From positions 519,501 to 583,500 of the forward strand of contig NC_014828.1 in NCBI RefSeq assembly GCF_000178115.2: 64,000 nucleotides of DNA, in the 5' to 3' direction. The notes under the pieces were generated by a model. That model saw nothing but the letters and a program-made list of their open reading frames with translations, was not told the DNA's origin and did no database searches. This stretch comes from Ethanoligenens harbinense YUAN-3. GTDB lineage: Bacteria; Bacillota; Clostridia; Oscillospirales; Ethanoligenentaceae. The translations under genes and the position numbers were made by a program. Each line of letters starts with the position of its first letter. The stretch's first letter is position 1. Shown one piece after another: positions 32,034 through 39,847 of this stretch.

Positions 32034-32814
32034 CGTTAAGAAGCCTTTTGGTCAAATCGAACAATATTTAGCGTCATATCAGGTTCCTTATCCATCAGAA
32101 GATGAAATTTCGGATACTATTGAGACCTTGCGGCAATATGTCCCTTCAAAGCGAAAACTGCTTGTTACCCGATATAAGACCTTTAGACGCATATTTGTGG
32201 ATATGCTTATAACAATTAATTTTATGAGTGTATCATATTGGATAATTACAATATTGCTGTTCACAATAGGATATCTTTCTGCCGTCCAATTCTCGCAGAA
32301 TCCATATAAGCTATCTTTTGTCTTTGCTCCAATTCCTATGACATTTGGCTTGATTGAAGTGTTTAGGGGACGCGAAGAAGGAGTAACCGAACTTGAACTG
32401 TCATGCAAAATATCTCCACAGGAAATGCTTATAACAAGAATAATCGTCATTGGCATCTATACAGCTGTTCTTAATGCATCCTTATGTGGATTTGTGTTTC
32501 TACATGGACAAGCGAATGTTATACTGTGGCGAATAACGCTTTTATGGTTGACTCCAATGGATTTAATTGGAAGCATTACCTTGTGGTTTTGCTCAAGAAT
32601 CAAGGGTACGTATTCTGTCATGCTTTCGTTGTTTTGCTGGTCTGGAGCCTCTTACGTATTTGTGACGAATGAGGGCCTATTCAGAAATTTTCTTTACTTG
32701 AACCCACTGTGTTACCTTATTCCGCTTTTCATAGGTATTGGTATTTTTGTTAAGGAGATTATAAAACTTAAAGATCGCTATATTTTTGAAGGGAGGAATT
32801 CCTCATGGAATTAA
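32020..32814 (+). CDS. Polytopic membrane protein, possible ABC permease or anti-sigma factor
   Basis: 264 residues from TTG 32020; GGGAGGTGG five bases upstream selects it, and it overlaps the sigma gene by 14 bases. A soluble N-terminus of about 60 residues (NDDVKKPFGQIEQYLASYQ, PYPSEDEISDTIETLRQYV) precedes six hydrophobic segments, beginning VDMLITINFMSVSYWIITIL. The position between an ECF sigma factor and an ABC ATPase, with a cytoplasmic head, is that of a membrane anti-sigma factor. The six-helix body looks like an ABC-2 permease. It may be both; no zinc-binding anti-sigma motif is seen. Confidence 0.6.
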   Translation: MQNDDVKKPFGQIEQYLASYQVPYPSEDEISDTIETLRQYVPSKRKLLVTRYKTFRRIFVDMLITINFMSVSYWIITILLFTIGYLSAVQFSQNPYKLSFVFAPIPMTFGLIEVFRGREEGVTELELSCKISPQEMLITRIIVIGIYTAVLNASLCGFVFLHGQANVILWRITLLWLTPMDLIGSITLWFCSRIKGTYSVMLSLFCWSGASYVFVTNEGLFRNFLYLNPLCYLIPLFIGIGIFVKEIIKLKDRYIFEGRNSSWN

Positions 32815-33695
32815 AAATTGAAAATCTTTCGAAGCAATACAAAAAAAGGTGGGCGGTAAATAATTTCTCCATTTCTATCGGAGAGGGCGTTTATGGACTT
32901 TTAGGTCCAAATGGTGCAGGAAAATCGACATTAATGCGAATGCTGGTGGATATTCTTAAGCCAACATCCGGTCGCGTTCTGTTAGATAATCAGGACATTC
33001 ATCAAATGGGAGACAGTTACCGGGATGTAATTGGCTATCTGCCTCAAAATTTTGGAGTGTACAAAAATTTTACTGCACACCGGTTTCTCCTTTACCTCGC
33101 ATCATTAAAGGGAATTTCACGCAGAGAGGCTGAGCCCAAAATTGATCATCTTCTCAAGTTTGTAAACCTTGAAGAAATGAAATCTAAGAAAATACACACA
33201 TTTTCCGGCGGTATGAAACAACGACTTGGAATTGCCCAAGCCCTGCTAAACGATCCCGCAATTTTGATTCTAGACGAACCAACAACGGGACTTGATCCCA
33301 ATGAACGTATTCGCTTTCGGAACTTACTGTCCGAGTTATCGTCAAATAAAATTGTCCTTCTCTCGACACATATTGTATCAGATGTCGAATATATAGCCAA
33401 GGACGTCATTGTAATGAAAAAAGGGCAGCTTTTACGACAAGCGCCTTCAGCAGAATTGATCGACGAGATGCAAGGAAAAGTGTGGAAAGTAAAGGTGACC
33501 GAATCTCGCTTAATGGAGCTGAAACAGCAGTACGTCATTGGTAATATCTTACGGCACAAACACGATGTCGAAGTAAAAATAATTGCCGATGAAGCCCCAG
33601 AGCCTGGAGCCATTTCAACGGAGCCTGATCTCGAAGACTATTATCTTTATCATTTTGGAGAGGAGGCTATTCAGGATGGAACTTTTTCGGCATGA
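32805..33695 (+). CDS. ABC transporter ATP-binding protein
   Basis: 296 residues. GLLGPNGAGKSTLMRMLVD is Walker A, LPQNFGVYKNF the Q-loop region, HTFSGGMKQRLGIAQAL the signature, AILILDEPTTGLDPNE Walker B and LSTHIVSDVEYI the H-loop. A C-terminal domain of about 80 residues (QGKVWKVKVTESRLMELKQQ) follows. It belongs to the ABC-2 / multidrug or antimicrobial peptide export type and works with the neighbouring membrane proteins. Ribosome site GGGAGGAATTCCTC. Confidence 0.95.
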   Translation: MELKIENLSKQYKKRWAVNNFSISIGEGVYGLLGPNGAGKSTLMRMLVDILKPTSGRVLLDNQDIHQMGDSYRDVIGYLPQNFGVYKNFTAHRFLLYLASLKGISRREAEPKIDHLLKFVNLEEMKSKKIHTFSGGMKQRLGIAQALLNDPAILILDEPTTGLDPNERIRFRNLLSELSSNKIVLLSTHIVSDVEYIAKDVIVMKKGQLLRQAPSAELIDEMQGKVWKVKVTESRLMELKQQYVIGNILRHKHDVEVKIIADEAPEPGAISTEPDLEDYYLYHFGEEAIQDGTFSA

Positions 33696-34827
33696 GTTAT
33701 ACAAGGTATTCACCAGAAAAATGGTGTGGATCGGACTTATATTTGCAACTGTCTTGGTTTTGTTTTCCTCATTTGCAACTTCATCTCAGTTGACACAAAT
33801 GTACGGGAACATGAACGGTTTCTATAAGAATTTCTACAGCGGTAATGAGGGTCCCATTACCGATCAACTGAGGCAGAAGGCCAGCGAGTGGATTAAAACT
33901 GATGGGAAAGCTTTGAACTTGAAAATAGCTACTGGTCAGGCAACCGTGCAAGATAAGCAGACATTAGCTTTTTATTCTCAAATAGCTCAGCCCGATACTT
34001 TGACCTCCAATAGAGCGGATAAAATTTCCGGTCTGAAGAGTGATGAACAAAAGGCCAATGACGGATATGACCAAAAGAAAGCGAATTTGAATATTGCAAT
34101 GCTGAATGGCATACAAACATCCAGCCTGTATTTTACCCTTCCTTTGGGCAACGATATAGAATTTCCTATAGGATTAGGGTTTGTTGTTATGGGAATTCTA
34201 ATTCTGCTTGGGGTTTCCCCAATATTCACAGATGAGTATTCAACAAATATGGATTTGCTGATACTCAGTTCCAAAAGAGGCAGACGAAGTGTTGTCACAT
34301 CCAAAATCCTATCAACGGTTGTTTATTGCATGGCCGTTTCCCTATTTGTATTACTCCTCAATTTTTTGATTCAAGTGGCTTCCTTGGGAATACACGGATT
34401 AAACGCTCCTATTCAGCTAAATTCAGTTTTTACTGATTCTCCTTATGCGATAACATATGGGAATTATCTTATAATTCAATTTGGACTTTCCACATTAGCA
34501 TGCGTATTTTTTGGACTTCTGGTTCTTTTCGTTTCCTCCGTTTCAGTAAATGTTTTGTTGCCATTTTTTATATGCGGAGCGCTTTTCGCATCAACAGCCT
34601 TTATTAATTCATTGGGATCTGCTGTGCCAACTGCTTTGGCAGAATTTTCAAATCTAAGTTATACTGAACTGATGCGCGTGGATGAGCTCTTTAAATCCTT
34701 CAAAACCTACAATTTGTTTGGGCAACCTGTGCTATATCTAAATCTGACGATCGGCCTATATATTATTATTACCGCTCTTGCTATCTGTCTTACATATATT
34801 ATTTTCAAGCGGCGTGAAGCGAAATAG
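33676..34827 (+). CDS. ABC-2 type permease
   Basis: 383 residues from MELFRHELYKVFTRKMVWIG. The AGGAGGC site and 20-base overlap with the ATPase gene select ATG 33676. A first helix (VWIGLIFATVLVLFSSFATS) is followed by a large extracytoplasmic loop (about 35-155, NGFYKNFYSGNEGPITDQL, TLAFYSQIAQPDTLTS). Five more helices follow, ending YIIITALAICLTYIIFKRR. The big loop after helix 1 is typical of ABC-2 permeases that export or sense antimicrobial peptides. Last gene of the operon. Confidence 0.85.
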   Translation: MELFRHELYKVFTRKMVWIGLIFATVLVLFSSFATSSQLTQMYGNMNGFYKNFYSGNEGPITDQLRQKASEWIKTDGKALNLKIATGQATVQDKQTLAFYSQIAQPDTLTSNRADKISGLKSDEQKANDGYDQKKANLNIAMLNGIQTSSLYFTLPLGNDIEFPIGLGFVVMGILILLGVSPIFTDEYSTNMDLLILSSKRGRRSVVTSKILSTVVYCMAVSLFVLLLNFLIQVASLGIHGLNAPIQLNSVFTDSPYAITYGNYLIIQFGLSTLACVFFGLLVLFVSSVSVNVLLPFFICGALFASTAFINSLGSAVPTALAEFSNLSYTELMRVDELFKSFKTYNLFGQPVLYLNLTIGLYIIITALAICLTYIIFKRREAK

Positions 34828-34907
34828 AAAGTAGACAAAGCGATACCTACCAAACAAAAAAACACGAGTTTGGCAGGATAGTTTCTATGCCTTGTTATGA
34901 ATAAGAG

Positions 34908-34942
34908 ATCCTCCAAATCCGTGGGTTTGGGGGATTTTTTTA
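34908..34942 (+). terminator. Terminator of the sigma-ABC operon
   Basis: ATCCTCCAAATCC, loop GT, GGGTTTGGGGGAT, followed by TTTTTTTA: a 13-pair stem with G-T pairs and a long U run, 80 bases after the permease stop. The remaining bases to 35143 are a leader region of the next element with no clear gene. Confidence 0.8.
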
Positions 34943-35143
34943 TGCTTGTTCTTGCCACAAAAGCCATCCGACCGCATTTTTGCGGCCGGGCGTGACCAGC
35001 GGAATTTTCCATTTACCTTGACGCTCAATGGGATACCTTCCCATCGGGCGTTTTTCTGTCTTCTGGTAATTCTCTACCTCGTTGTCGTTCGCCTCCAGCG
35101 TCTTTTCCGAAAGTTTAACCGATTCGGAAAGGGCGGGAAAATC

Positions 35144-35548
35144 ATGGAAGTACATATCAATATCAACGGGCAAAGTGTGGCTGTTGACGTATCTGTCGAG
35201 GTCTTTGCCTACATGGATCGTGCAAATCATAAAGACGAAAACCTTTCCCATGAAAAGCGCCGTCATTGGGACAGACGCGAGTTTGACGAATACATTGTTT
35301 CCCATGAGTGCAGCCGGAGCTATTACGAAACGCCGGAAGAGTGGCTTTGCCGAAAAGAAACCGTGCATGAGATCACGGCGGCGTTGGAAACGTGTACGGC
35401 AAAACAGCGGTATCGTTTCCTGCTTTTCGCTTTGGAGGGGTTCAGTTGTTCCCAGATTGGTAACATCTGCGGCTGCTCAAAATCCGGCATCCAGAGAAGT
35501 ATTGAGGAAGTCAGGAAAAAAGTAAAATGCGCTTTACAAGCGGAGTGA
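35144..35548 (+). CDS. Small sigma-70-like regulator of a mobile element
   Basis: 134 residues from MEVHININGQSVAVDVSVEV; AAAGGGCGGGAAAATC places the start at ATG 35144. FAYMDRANHKDENLSHEKRR and HWDRREFDEYIVSHECSRS are conserved in the sigma-like proteins encoded in Tn916-family and related clostridial elements. The C-terminal half (TAKQRYRFLLFALEGFSCSQ, IGNICGCSKSGIQRSIEEVR) is a sigma region-4 helix-turn-helix. Likely a regulator of transfer genes, now stranded among remnants. Confidence 0.8.
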   Translation: MEVHININGQSVAVDVSVEVFAYMDRANHKDENLSHEKRRHWDRREFDEYIVSHECSRSYYETPEEWLCRKETVHEITAALETCTAKQRYRFLLFALEGFSCSQIGNICGCSKSGIQRSIEEVRKKVKCALQAE

Positions 35549-35662
35549 TCGAAAACGCATTTTCAGGCTAACCCGTATGGAGGGCTTTTGCCCTATCATG
35601 CAAGCACGAGGGACAGGCAGTTTCAAGCTGCTTGCCTCTTTTGCTGTCCGGAGGTCAGCCGT

Positions 35663-36094
35663 ATGCCCAAGCTCAACTTGCGCAAATATTACCCGTTTCT
35701 CAGTGAAGACTGCTTTATCGAGGTCAGCGATGAAATTGCCGAAGCGTTTTTGTTGTCGAAGCGACAAGAAGACAACTATCACCACCGGACTTGGTATCAC
35801 AAAGCCTATTATTCTCTGGATTGCAACGACGGCATCGAAAACAGCATTCTTCATACAGAACCGTCGCCCGAAGAAATCCTTGTGCAAAAGGTTTCAATGC
35901 AGCAGCTTTATGAAGCACTTGACCATCTGCCGCCGATTCAGGCATGGCGCGTGTATGCGCATTACATTCTTGGTATGAAGAAAATAGACATTGCCCGCGC
36001 CGAAGGCGTAAACAGCAGCGGCGTATGCGATTCCGTGAAGAAGGGCGTGAAAAATCTCCGGCGTTACTTTGAAAAGAAAAAATGGATGGAGTGA
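35663..36094 (+). CDS. Second sigma-70-like regulator
   Basis: 143 residues from MPKLNLRKYYPFLSEDCFIE, with GGAGG nine bases upstream of ATG 35663. EAFLLSKRQEDNYHHRTWYH and HKAYYSLDCNDGIENSILH are followed by region-4-like LDHLPPIQAWRVYAHYILGM and RAEGVNSSGVCDSVKKGVKN. This pair of sigma-like genes is common in clostridial mobilisable elements. It appears intact. Confidence 0.8.
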   Translation: MPKLNLRKYYPFLSEDCFIEVSDEIAEAFLLSKRQEDNYHHRTWYHKAYYSLDCNDGIENSILHTEPSPEEILVQKVSMQQLYEALDHLPPIQAWRVYAHYILGMKKIDIARAEGVNSSGVCDSVKKGVKNLRRYFEKKKWME

Positions 36095-36097
36095 TAG

Positions 36098-36343
36098 AAA
36101 ACGAAAAATGTTCCATCATCACAGGAGCCGGAAGCCGTACGGGAGAAAATTCGCCAGCTTGAAAACCGACAGAAAATTTTGCTAAACCGGAAAGCCGACG
36201 CCGAACGAAAAGCACGGACGCACCGTCTGATTGAGAGCGGGGCCATTTTGGAAAGCGTATTTCCCGAAATCATCCCCATGTCGGGCGAACAGGTCAGGGC
36301 GTTTCTGCTAACATTACGATGCTCCAACGGAGGCACGGGATAA
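36098..36343 (+). pseudogene. DUF3847-like element protein, start lost
   Basis: The frame ending at TAA 36341 reads QEPEAVREKIRQLENRQKI, LLNRKADAERKARTHRLIES, GAILESVFPEIIPMSGEQVR and AFLLTLRCSNGGTG. This resembles the small coiled-coil DUF3847 protein encoded next to relaxases. No ATG, GTG or TTG start is available in frame; an ATG at 36108 is in another frame that soon stops. A frameshift near 36110 is likely. Confidence 0.55.
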
Positions 36344-36456
36344 CCGGCAGTCCCGGAGGGCGCACTTATACACCCTTACGGGTGCCGTGCGCTCTGCGAG
36401 GCCGTTGCGCCCTGCGGGCGCGATGAAGGGCTACGCCCTCCAAACCTCTTGTGTAA

Positions 36457-36510
36457 CCTCATGTCGCATCGAATTCTCTGCGGAGAATCCAATGCGGCAT
36501 GAGGTTTTTT
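36457..36510 (+). repeat. Long inverted repeat before the relaxase gene, oriT or attenuator candidate
   Basis: CCTCATGTCGCAT (36457-36469) pairs at 12 of 13 bases with ATGCGGCATGAGG (36492-36504). Inside lies a second hairpin (GAATTCTC / GAGAATCC), and TTTTTT follows. A stem of this size directly before a relaxase gene may be the transfer origin it nicks, or a terminator that attenuates its expression. Confidence 0.5.
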
Positions 36511-36537
36511 GTACCCGCCAGCGGGAGGATTTTGCCT

Positions 36538-37974
36538 ATGGCCATCTATCATTGCAGCATCAAAGTTATCAAACGCAGTCAAGGCCGGAGCGCCGTTGCT
36601 GCCGCCGCTTACCGCAGCGGCTAAAGGCTCACAAACGAGTGGGATGGCATCACGCACGATTATACGAAAAAGGGCGGTGTGGTACATTCGGAAATTTTTC
36701 TTCCAGTCCATGCCCCGCCGGAATTTTCCGACCGTTCCACGCTCTGGAACAGCGTGGAGGAAAGCGAAAGAAGCCGCAATGCCCAGCTTGCCCGCGAAAT
36801 CGAAATTGCACTTCCGGCGGAGATCGACCGGCGCTCTCAAATCCAGCTTGTGAGCAAATATGTACAGGATATTTTCGTCTCCGTTGGGATGTGCGCGGAT
36901 TACTCCATTCACGATAAAGGGGATGGAAATCCGCACGCGCATATCATGCTCACCCTGCGCCCAATTCTGGAAAACGGTGAGTGGGGAGCAAAATGCCGGA
37001 AGGAATACGATCTCGACACGCGCGGCCAGCGCATCCGGCTCCCCGGCGGCGGGTACAAGAGCCACCGGGTCAACATCGCCGACTGGAACAATCCGGGCAA
37101 GGCAGAGGAATGGCGCGCGCAGTGGGCGCGATACGCCAACGCCATGCTGGAAGTTCGCAACCTGCCCCAGCGCGTCGATCACCGCAGCTATGCCCGGCAG
37201 GGTATCCAGCAGGTGCCCACCGTCCATATGGGCGTTGCGGCCTCGCAGATGGAGGGCCGGGGGCTTGCCACCGAAAAAGGCCCCATCAACCGCGAAATCG
37301 CCGCACAGAATCGCCTTTTGAAAGAGATCAAAGCCCGGATCACCCGGCTCTACAACTGGACAAAGCAGCAGGCAGCCGTCCAGTTGGAACCGAAGCAAAG
37401 CATTTGGGAGCAGCTTCAGCAGGCGCAGGCGGCAATCCAGCCTATCACCCGATACGGCAAGGTCAAGTCGCTCAAAGAAAGCGCCGCCCTGTTCAACTTC
37501 TTACAGGAGAACGGCGTTTCCTCCATGCAGGAGCTTTATGCCAGAGTTACCGCCATGCAGACGGAGTATTACGGCCTGCGCAGCGAGATTGCGGCCACAG
37601 ACCGCCAGATCGACGGGTTGAAAAAGCACCTCTCCATGTGGAAGCAGTATGCCGACAACAAGCCGTACCGCCAACGGCTCGCCTCTTTGAAACCACGGGC
37701 GCGGGCCGCGTATCAGGATGAGCACTATACCGAATTGGCCCTGTATGACGCCGCCGTGCGGTATCTGGACGGATTGAAAGACCGTAGTGAAAAGATTACA
37801 CCCAAGGCATGGCAGGCCGAGGCGGAGCGACTTACCACCCATCACAATGCCCTGTACCAGAGGATGAAAGCCATGCGCCCAGATGTGCAGGCCGTGGAAA
37901 AAATCCGCCAAGCCGCTGACAGGTTGGCCCGGTTGGAGAAAAGCAGAGATCAAGGGCAAGAATACGACCGATAG
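36538..37974 (+). pseudogene. MobA/MobL-type relaxase with an in-frame stop
   Basis: The frame starts AIYHCSIKVIKRSQGRSAV, AAAAYRSG and meets TAA at 36622-36624, where the family has Glu (YRSGE-L). It then continues RLTNEWDGITHDYTKKGGVV and DYSIHDKGDGNPHAHIMLT (the histidine-rich metal site), and LPGGGYKSHRVNIADWN. A long helical C-terminus runs to TAG 37972. With one base changed (GAA to TAA) it would be an intact 478-residue relaxase. Restart at an internal codon would drop the catalytic start, so mobilisation is probably lost. Confidence 0.85.
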
Positions 37975-38022
37975 CGAAGGGGGGATGACAGATCGTCACC
38001 CCCCCTCGTCAATATTGGCCGC

Positions 38023-38298
38023 TCACTCTCCAAACAAATCACTGTGCGAGCCTGTACGGGACAGCGTTAAAACCAGAACGCCATTCTCAATTCGATACAC
38101 AAGCAGCCAATCGCTTTGAATATGGCATTCCCGGTATCCCACCCAATTTCCGGTCAGAAGATGATCGCGGTTCTTCTCTGGTAAAAGCTGACCTTTGGAA
38201 AGCTGACGGATGATATTGTCCAGCAAATCCATTTTCAGCCCGCGCTTCATCGCCAGCTTGTAGTCCTTCTTAAATTGTGTAGTCCAAACGATGTCCAG
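38023..38298 (-). CDS. YafQ/RelE-family mRNA interferase toxin
   Basis: The conserved part reads TTQFKKDYKLAMKRGLKMD, LLPEKNRDHLLTGNWVGY, RECHIQSDWLLVYRIENG and LSRTGSHSDLFGE, as in YafQ-type ribosome-dependent toxins. From CTG 38298 the protein has 91 residues, the normal YafQ length. The first ATG (38250) would delete 16 conserved residues. So an unusual CTG start, two bases after the antitoxin stop, or a lost start codon is likely. The gene is downstream of the antitoxin, as usual. Confidence 0.8.
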   Translation of the reverse strand: MDIVWTTQFKKDYKLAMKRGLKMDLLDNIIRQLSKGQLLPEKNRDHLLTGNWVGYRECHIQSDWLLVYRIENGVLVLTLSRTGSHSDLFGE

Positions 38299-38300
38299 TT

Positions 38301-38576
38301 TTACTTTTTCAGTTCCCTCAACGCTTCCTCCACATCGCTGAAGCGTTTTGCGTTGGGGTCTTTAGCAAGCCGCTCCGCTTCCTGCATGGCGGCGAGGGTA
38401 ACGGCGTTCGGCGTGTTGAGCGTCACGTCGAACGGGAAACCGCCAGATCGAAGCGATTGCCGCAAAAACACGTTGATAGCCGTCGTGAGATTCACACCGA
38501 GTTCACTGTAAAGCGCCTCGCACTGTTTTTTAATATCGCTGTCCATGCGGACGCTGAAATTTGTCGTATTGGCCAT
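38301..38576 (-). CDS. RelB/DinJ-family antitoxin
   Basis: 91 residues, NTTNFSVRMDSDIKKQCEAL, YSELGVNLTTAINVFLRQSL, GGFPFDVTLNTPNAVTLAAM. The N-terminal ribbon-helix-helix dimerises and binds DNA; the C-terminal helix (FSDVEEALRELKK) neutralises the toxin. AGGAGCTGCTTGCT precedes the ATG. The pair is probably autoregulated and may stabilise the decayed element. Confidence 0.9.
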   Translation of the reverse strand: MANTTNFSVRMDSDIKKQCEALYSELGVNLTTAINVFLRQSLRSGGFPFDVTLNTPNAVTLAAMQEAERLAKDPNAKRFSDVEEALRELKK

Positions 38577-38864
38577 AGCAAGCAGCTCCTTTGCAATCCA
38601 TTGTGCTTATATTATATGCCTATTGCATTGCAATATCAATCTTAAAGCTCAAAATATTTAGAATCGAGGTGGTAAATATATGGCTTCCATAATATGTCCC
38701 AAAACGATACCGAAGCACAACACTTTCTGTCCGCCTGTCCTATCCTTACCCGGACTCCTCATATGCACAGACGGGGCTTACAGGGCCGATTTCCTCGAGA
38801 AGCGGCACCGGAAACCTACAGAAAATCCGTCTACCTCTCTAAGACAGCGAAAGGAGCCTGTTTT

Positions 38865-39041
38865 ATGCCGAAAATGAGCAAAAAGCGCAAGCTGGAATGG
38901 CAGTTCTTCTTAACCCCCCGAAACCGTATGACATACAATCCGCTTTGCCGGAAATGTGCTCACAGTTGCAAACAGAGTTTCCGGGCCGACGTGGCGGACT
39001 GCCCGCGCTATCTGTCCAAGCGGGCAAAAAGGAGCTATTGA
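38865..39041 (+). CDS. Small cysteine-rich protein of clostridial mobile elements
   Basis: 58 residues, MPKMSKKRKLEWQFFLTPRN, RMTYNPLCRKCAHSCKQSF, ADVADCPRYLSKRAKRSY. AAAGGAGCC lies eight bases before ATG 38865. Four cysteines suggest metal binding. The same small gene is found just before TnpW in several clostridial elements, as I recall, but its function is not known. It overlaps the next start. Confidence 0.6.
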   Translation: MPKMSKKRKLEWQFFLTPRNRMTYNPLCRKCAHSCKQSFRADVADCPRYLSKRAKRSY

Positions 39042-39241
39042 TGAATGGTGAAAAGATTGTCAATATAAACGCTGCCGACAGCGTGGTTCCTCTGTCTACG
39101 CAGGAGGACGAGCGTCCTGCACTGGTGAAGAAAATCGGCAAGACCACCTACCGGGTTAAAATCCATTTCAGCACCACCAGCCGGGAAACCATGAACGACA
39201 AAATCAAGCGGATGCTCCGCAATGAAGCACAACGAATATGA
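39041..39241 (+). CDS. TnpW-family transposon protein
   Basis: 66 residues. The core RPALVKKIGKTTYRVKIHFS, TTSRETMNDKIKRMLRNEA matches the TnpW family, encoded immediately before the large serine recombinase (TnpX-type) in clostridial transposons. AAAAGGAG precedes the ATG. The recombinase that should follow survives only as its last part. Confidence 0.8.
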   Translation: MNGEKIVNINAADSVVPLSTQEDERPALVKKIGKTTYRVKIHFSTTSRETMNDKIKRMLRNEAQRI

Positions 39242-39294
39242 CTCTTGACTTTTTAGCAAAATTTCAAAATTGTTGATACGTATAGCGTGACATT

Positions 39295-39453
39295 ATGACT
39301 ATCGACAAGCTGACAAGGGAAATCTTGATTGAACTGGTTGACCATATCAAGGTATACGAGGGCGGCGACATTAGCATAAGGTTTAAGTTTGCCGACGAGT
39401 TACGCCGCATTATCGAGTATATCGAAGTCAACTCGCATTTACAGGTGGGATAA
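39295..39453 (+). pseudogene. C-terminal remnant of a large serine recombinase
   Basis: An ATG-to-TAA frame of 52 residues reads MTIDKLTREILIELVDHIKV, YEGGDISIRFKFADELRRII, EYIEVNSHLQVG. This is the usual end of TnpX/Tn6008-type serine recombinases (a DKLT...LVD.I.VYEG phrase). The catalytic and zinc domains are deleted between TnpW and this point. It marks the right end of the element. Confidence 0.7.
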
Positions 39454-39847
39454 GCCTCCCCGCTCGAACGGTTTGTTGGTTTTCCTAATATATAACGCTC
39501 ATAATATCCATGCTTGTGGAAATTCCGCCAAACATTACGGTATCCAGTTTTATGGGGTATCTAAAAGGAAAGAGCGGCTTAATGATAGACGAAAAATTTC
39601 CGAAACTGAAACATTAATATCAAAATCGGGAATTTTGGTGCTGTGAGCAGGTGGTCCGATCACACCTTGAGCTATACCCGATTTGTTGGGGAATCTAGCG
39701 TAGCGTAAAATAAAAAGCACGACGATGGGGTATCCATAAAATCGGGTATCGCACAATCGTTAATGTTTTTTTAATTTGCTTATTGTATATTAAAACAGTA
39801 GACTTCAACATGTGGCATACTAATAACAAACAGGGCGGTGATTAGTA
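39454..39847. other. Intergenic stretch with repeated GGGTAT motifs and the promoter of the reductase gene
   Basis: No convincing gene. It contains three related phrases: AAATCGGGAATTTTGG at 39621, TGAGCTATACCCGATTTG at 39668-39685 (inverse orientation) and AAATCGGGTATCGCACA at 39738-39754. The first two enclose about 50 bases as an inverted repeat. The last 70 bases are AT-rich and likely hold the promoter for the reductase gene. Confidence 0.5.
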
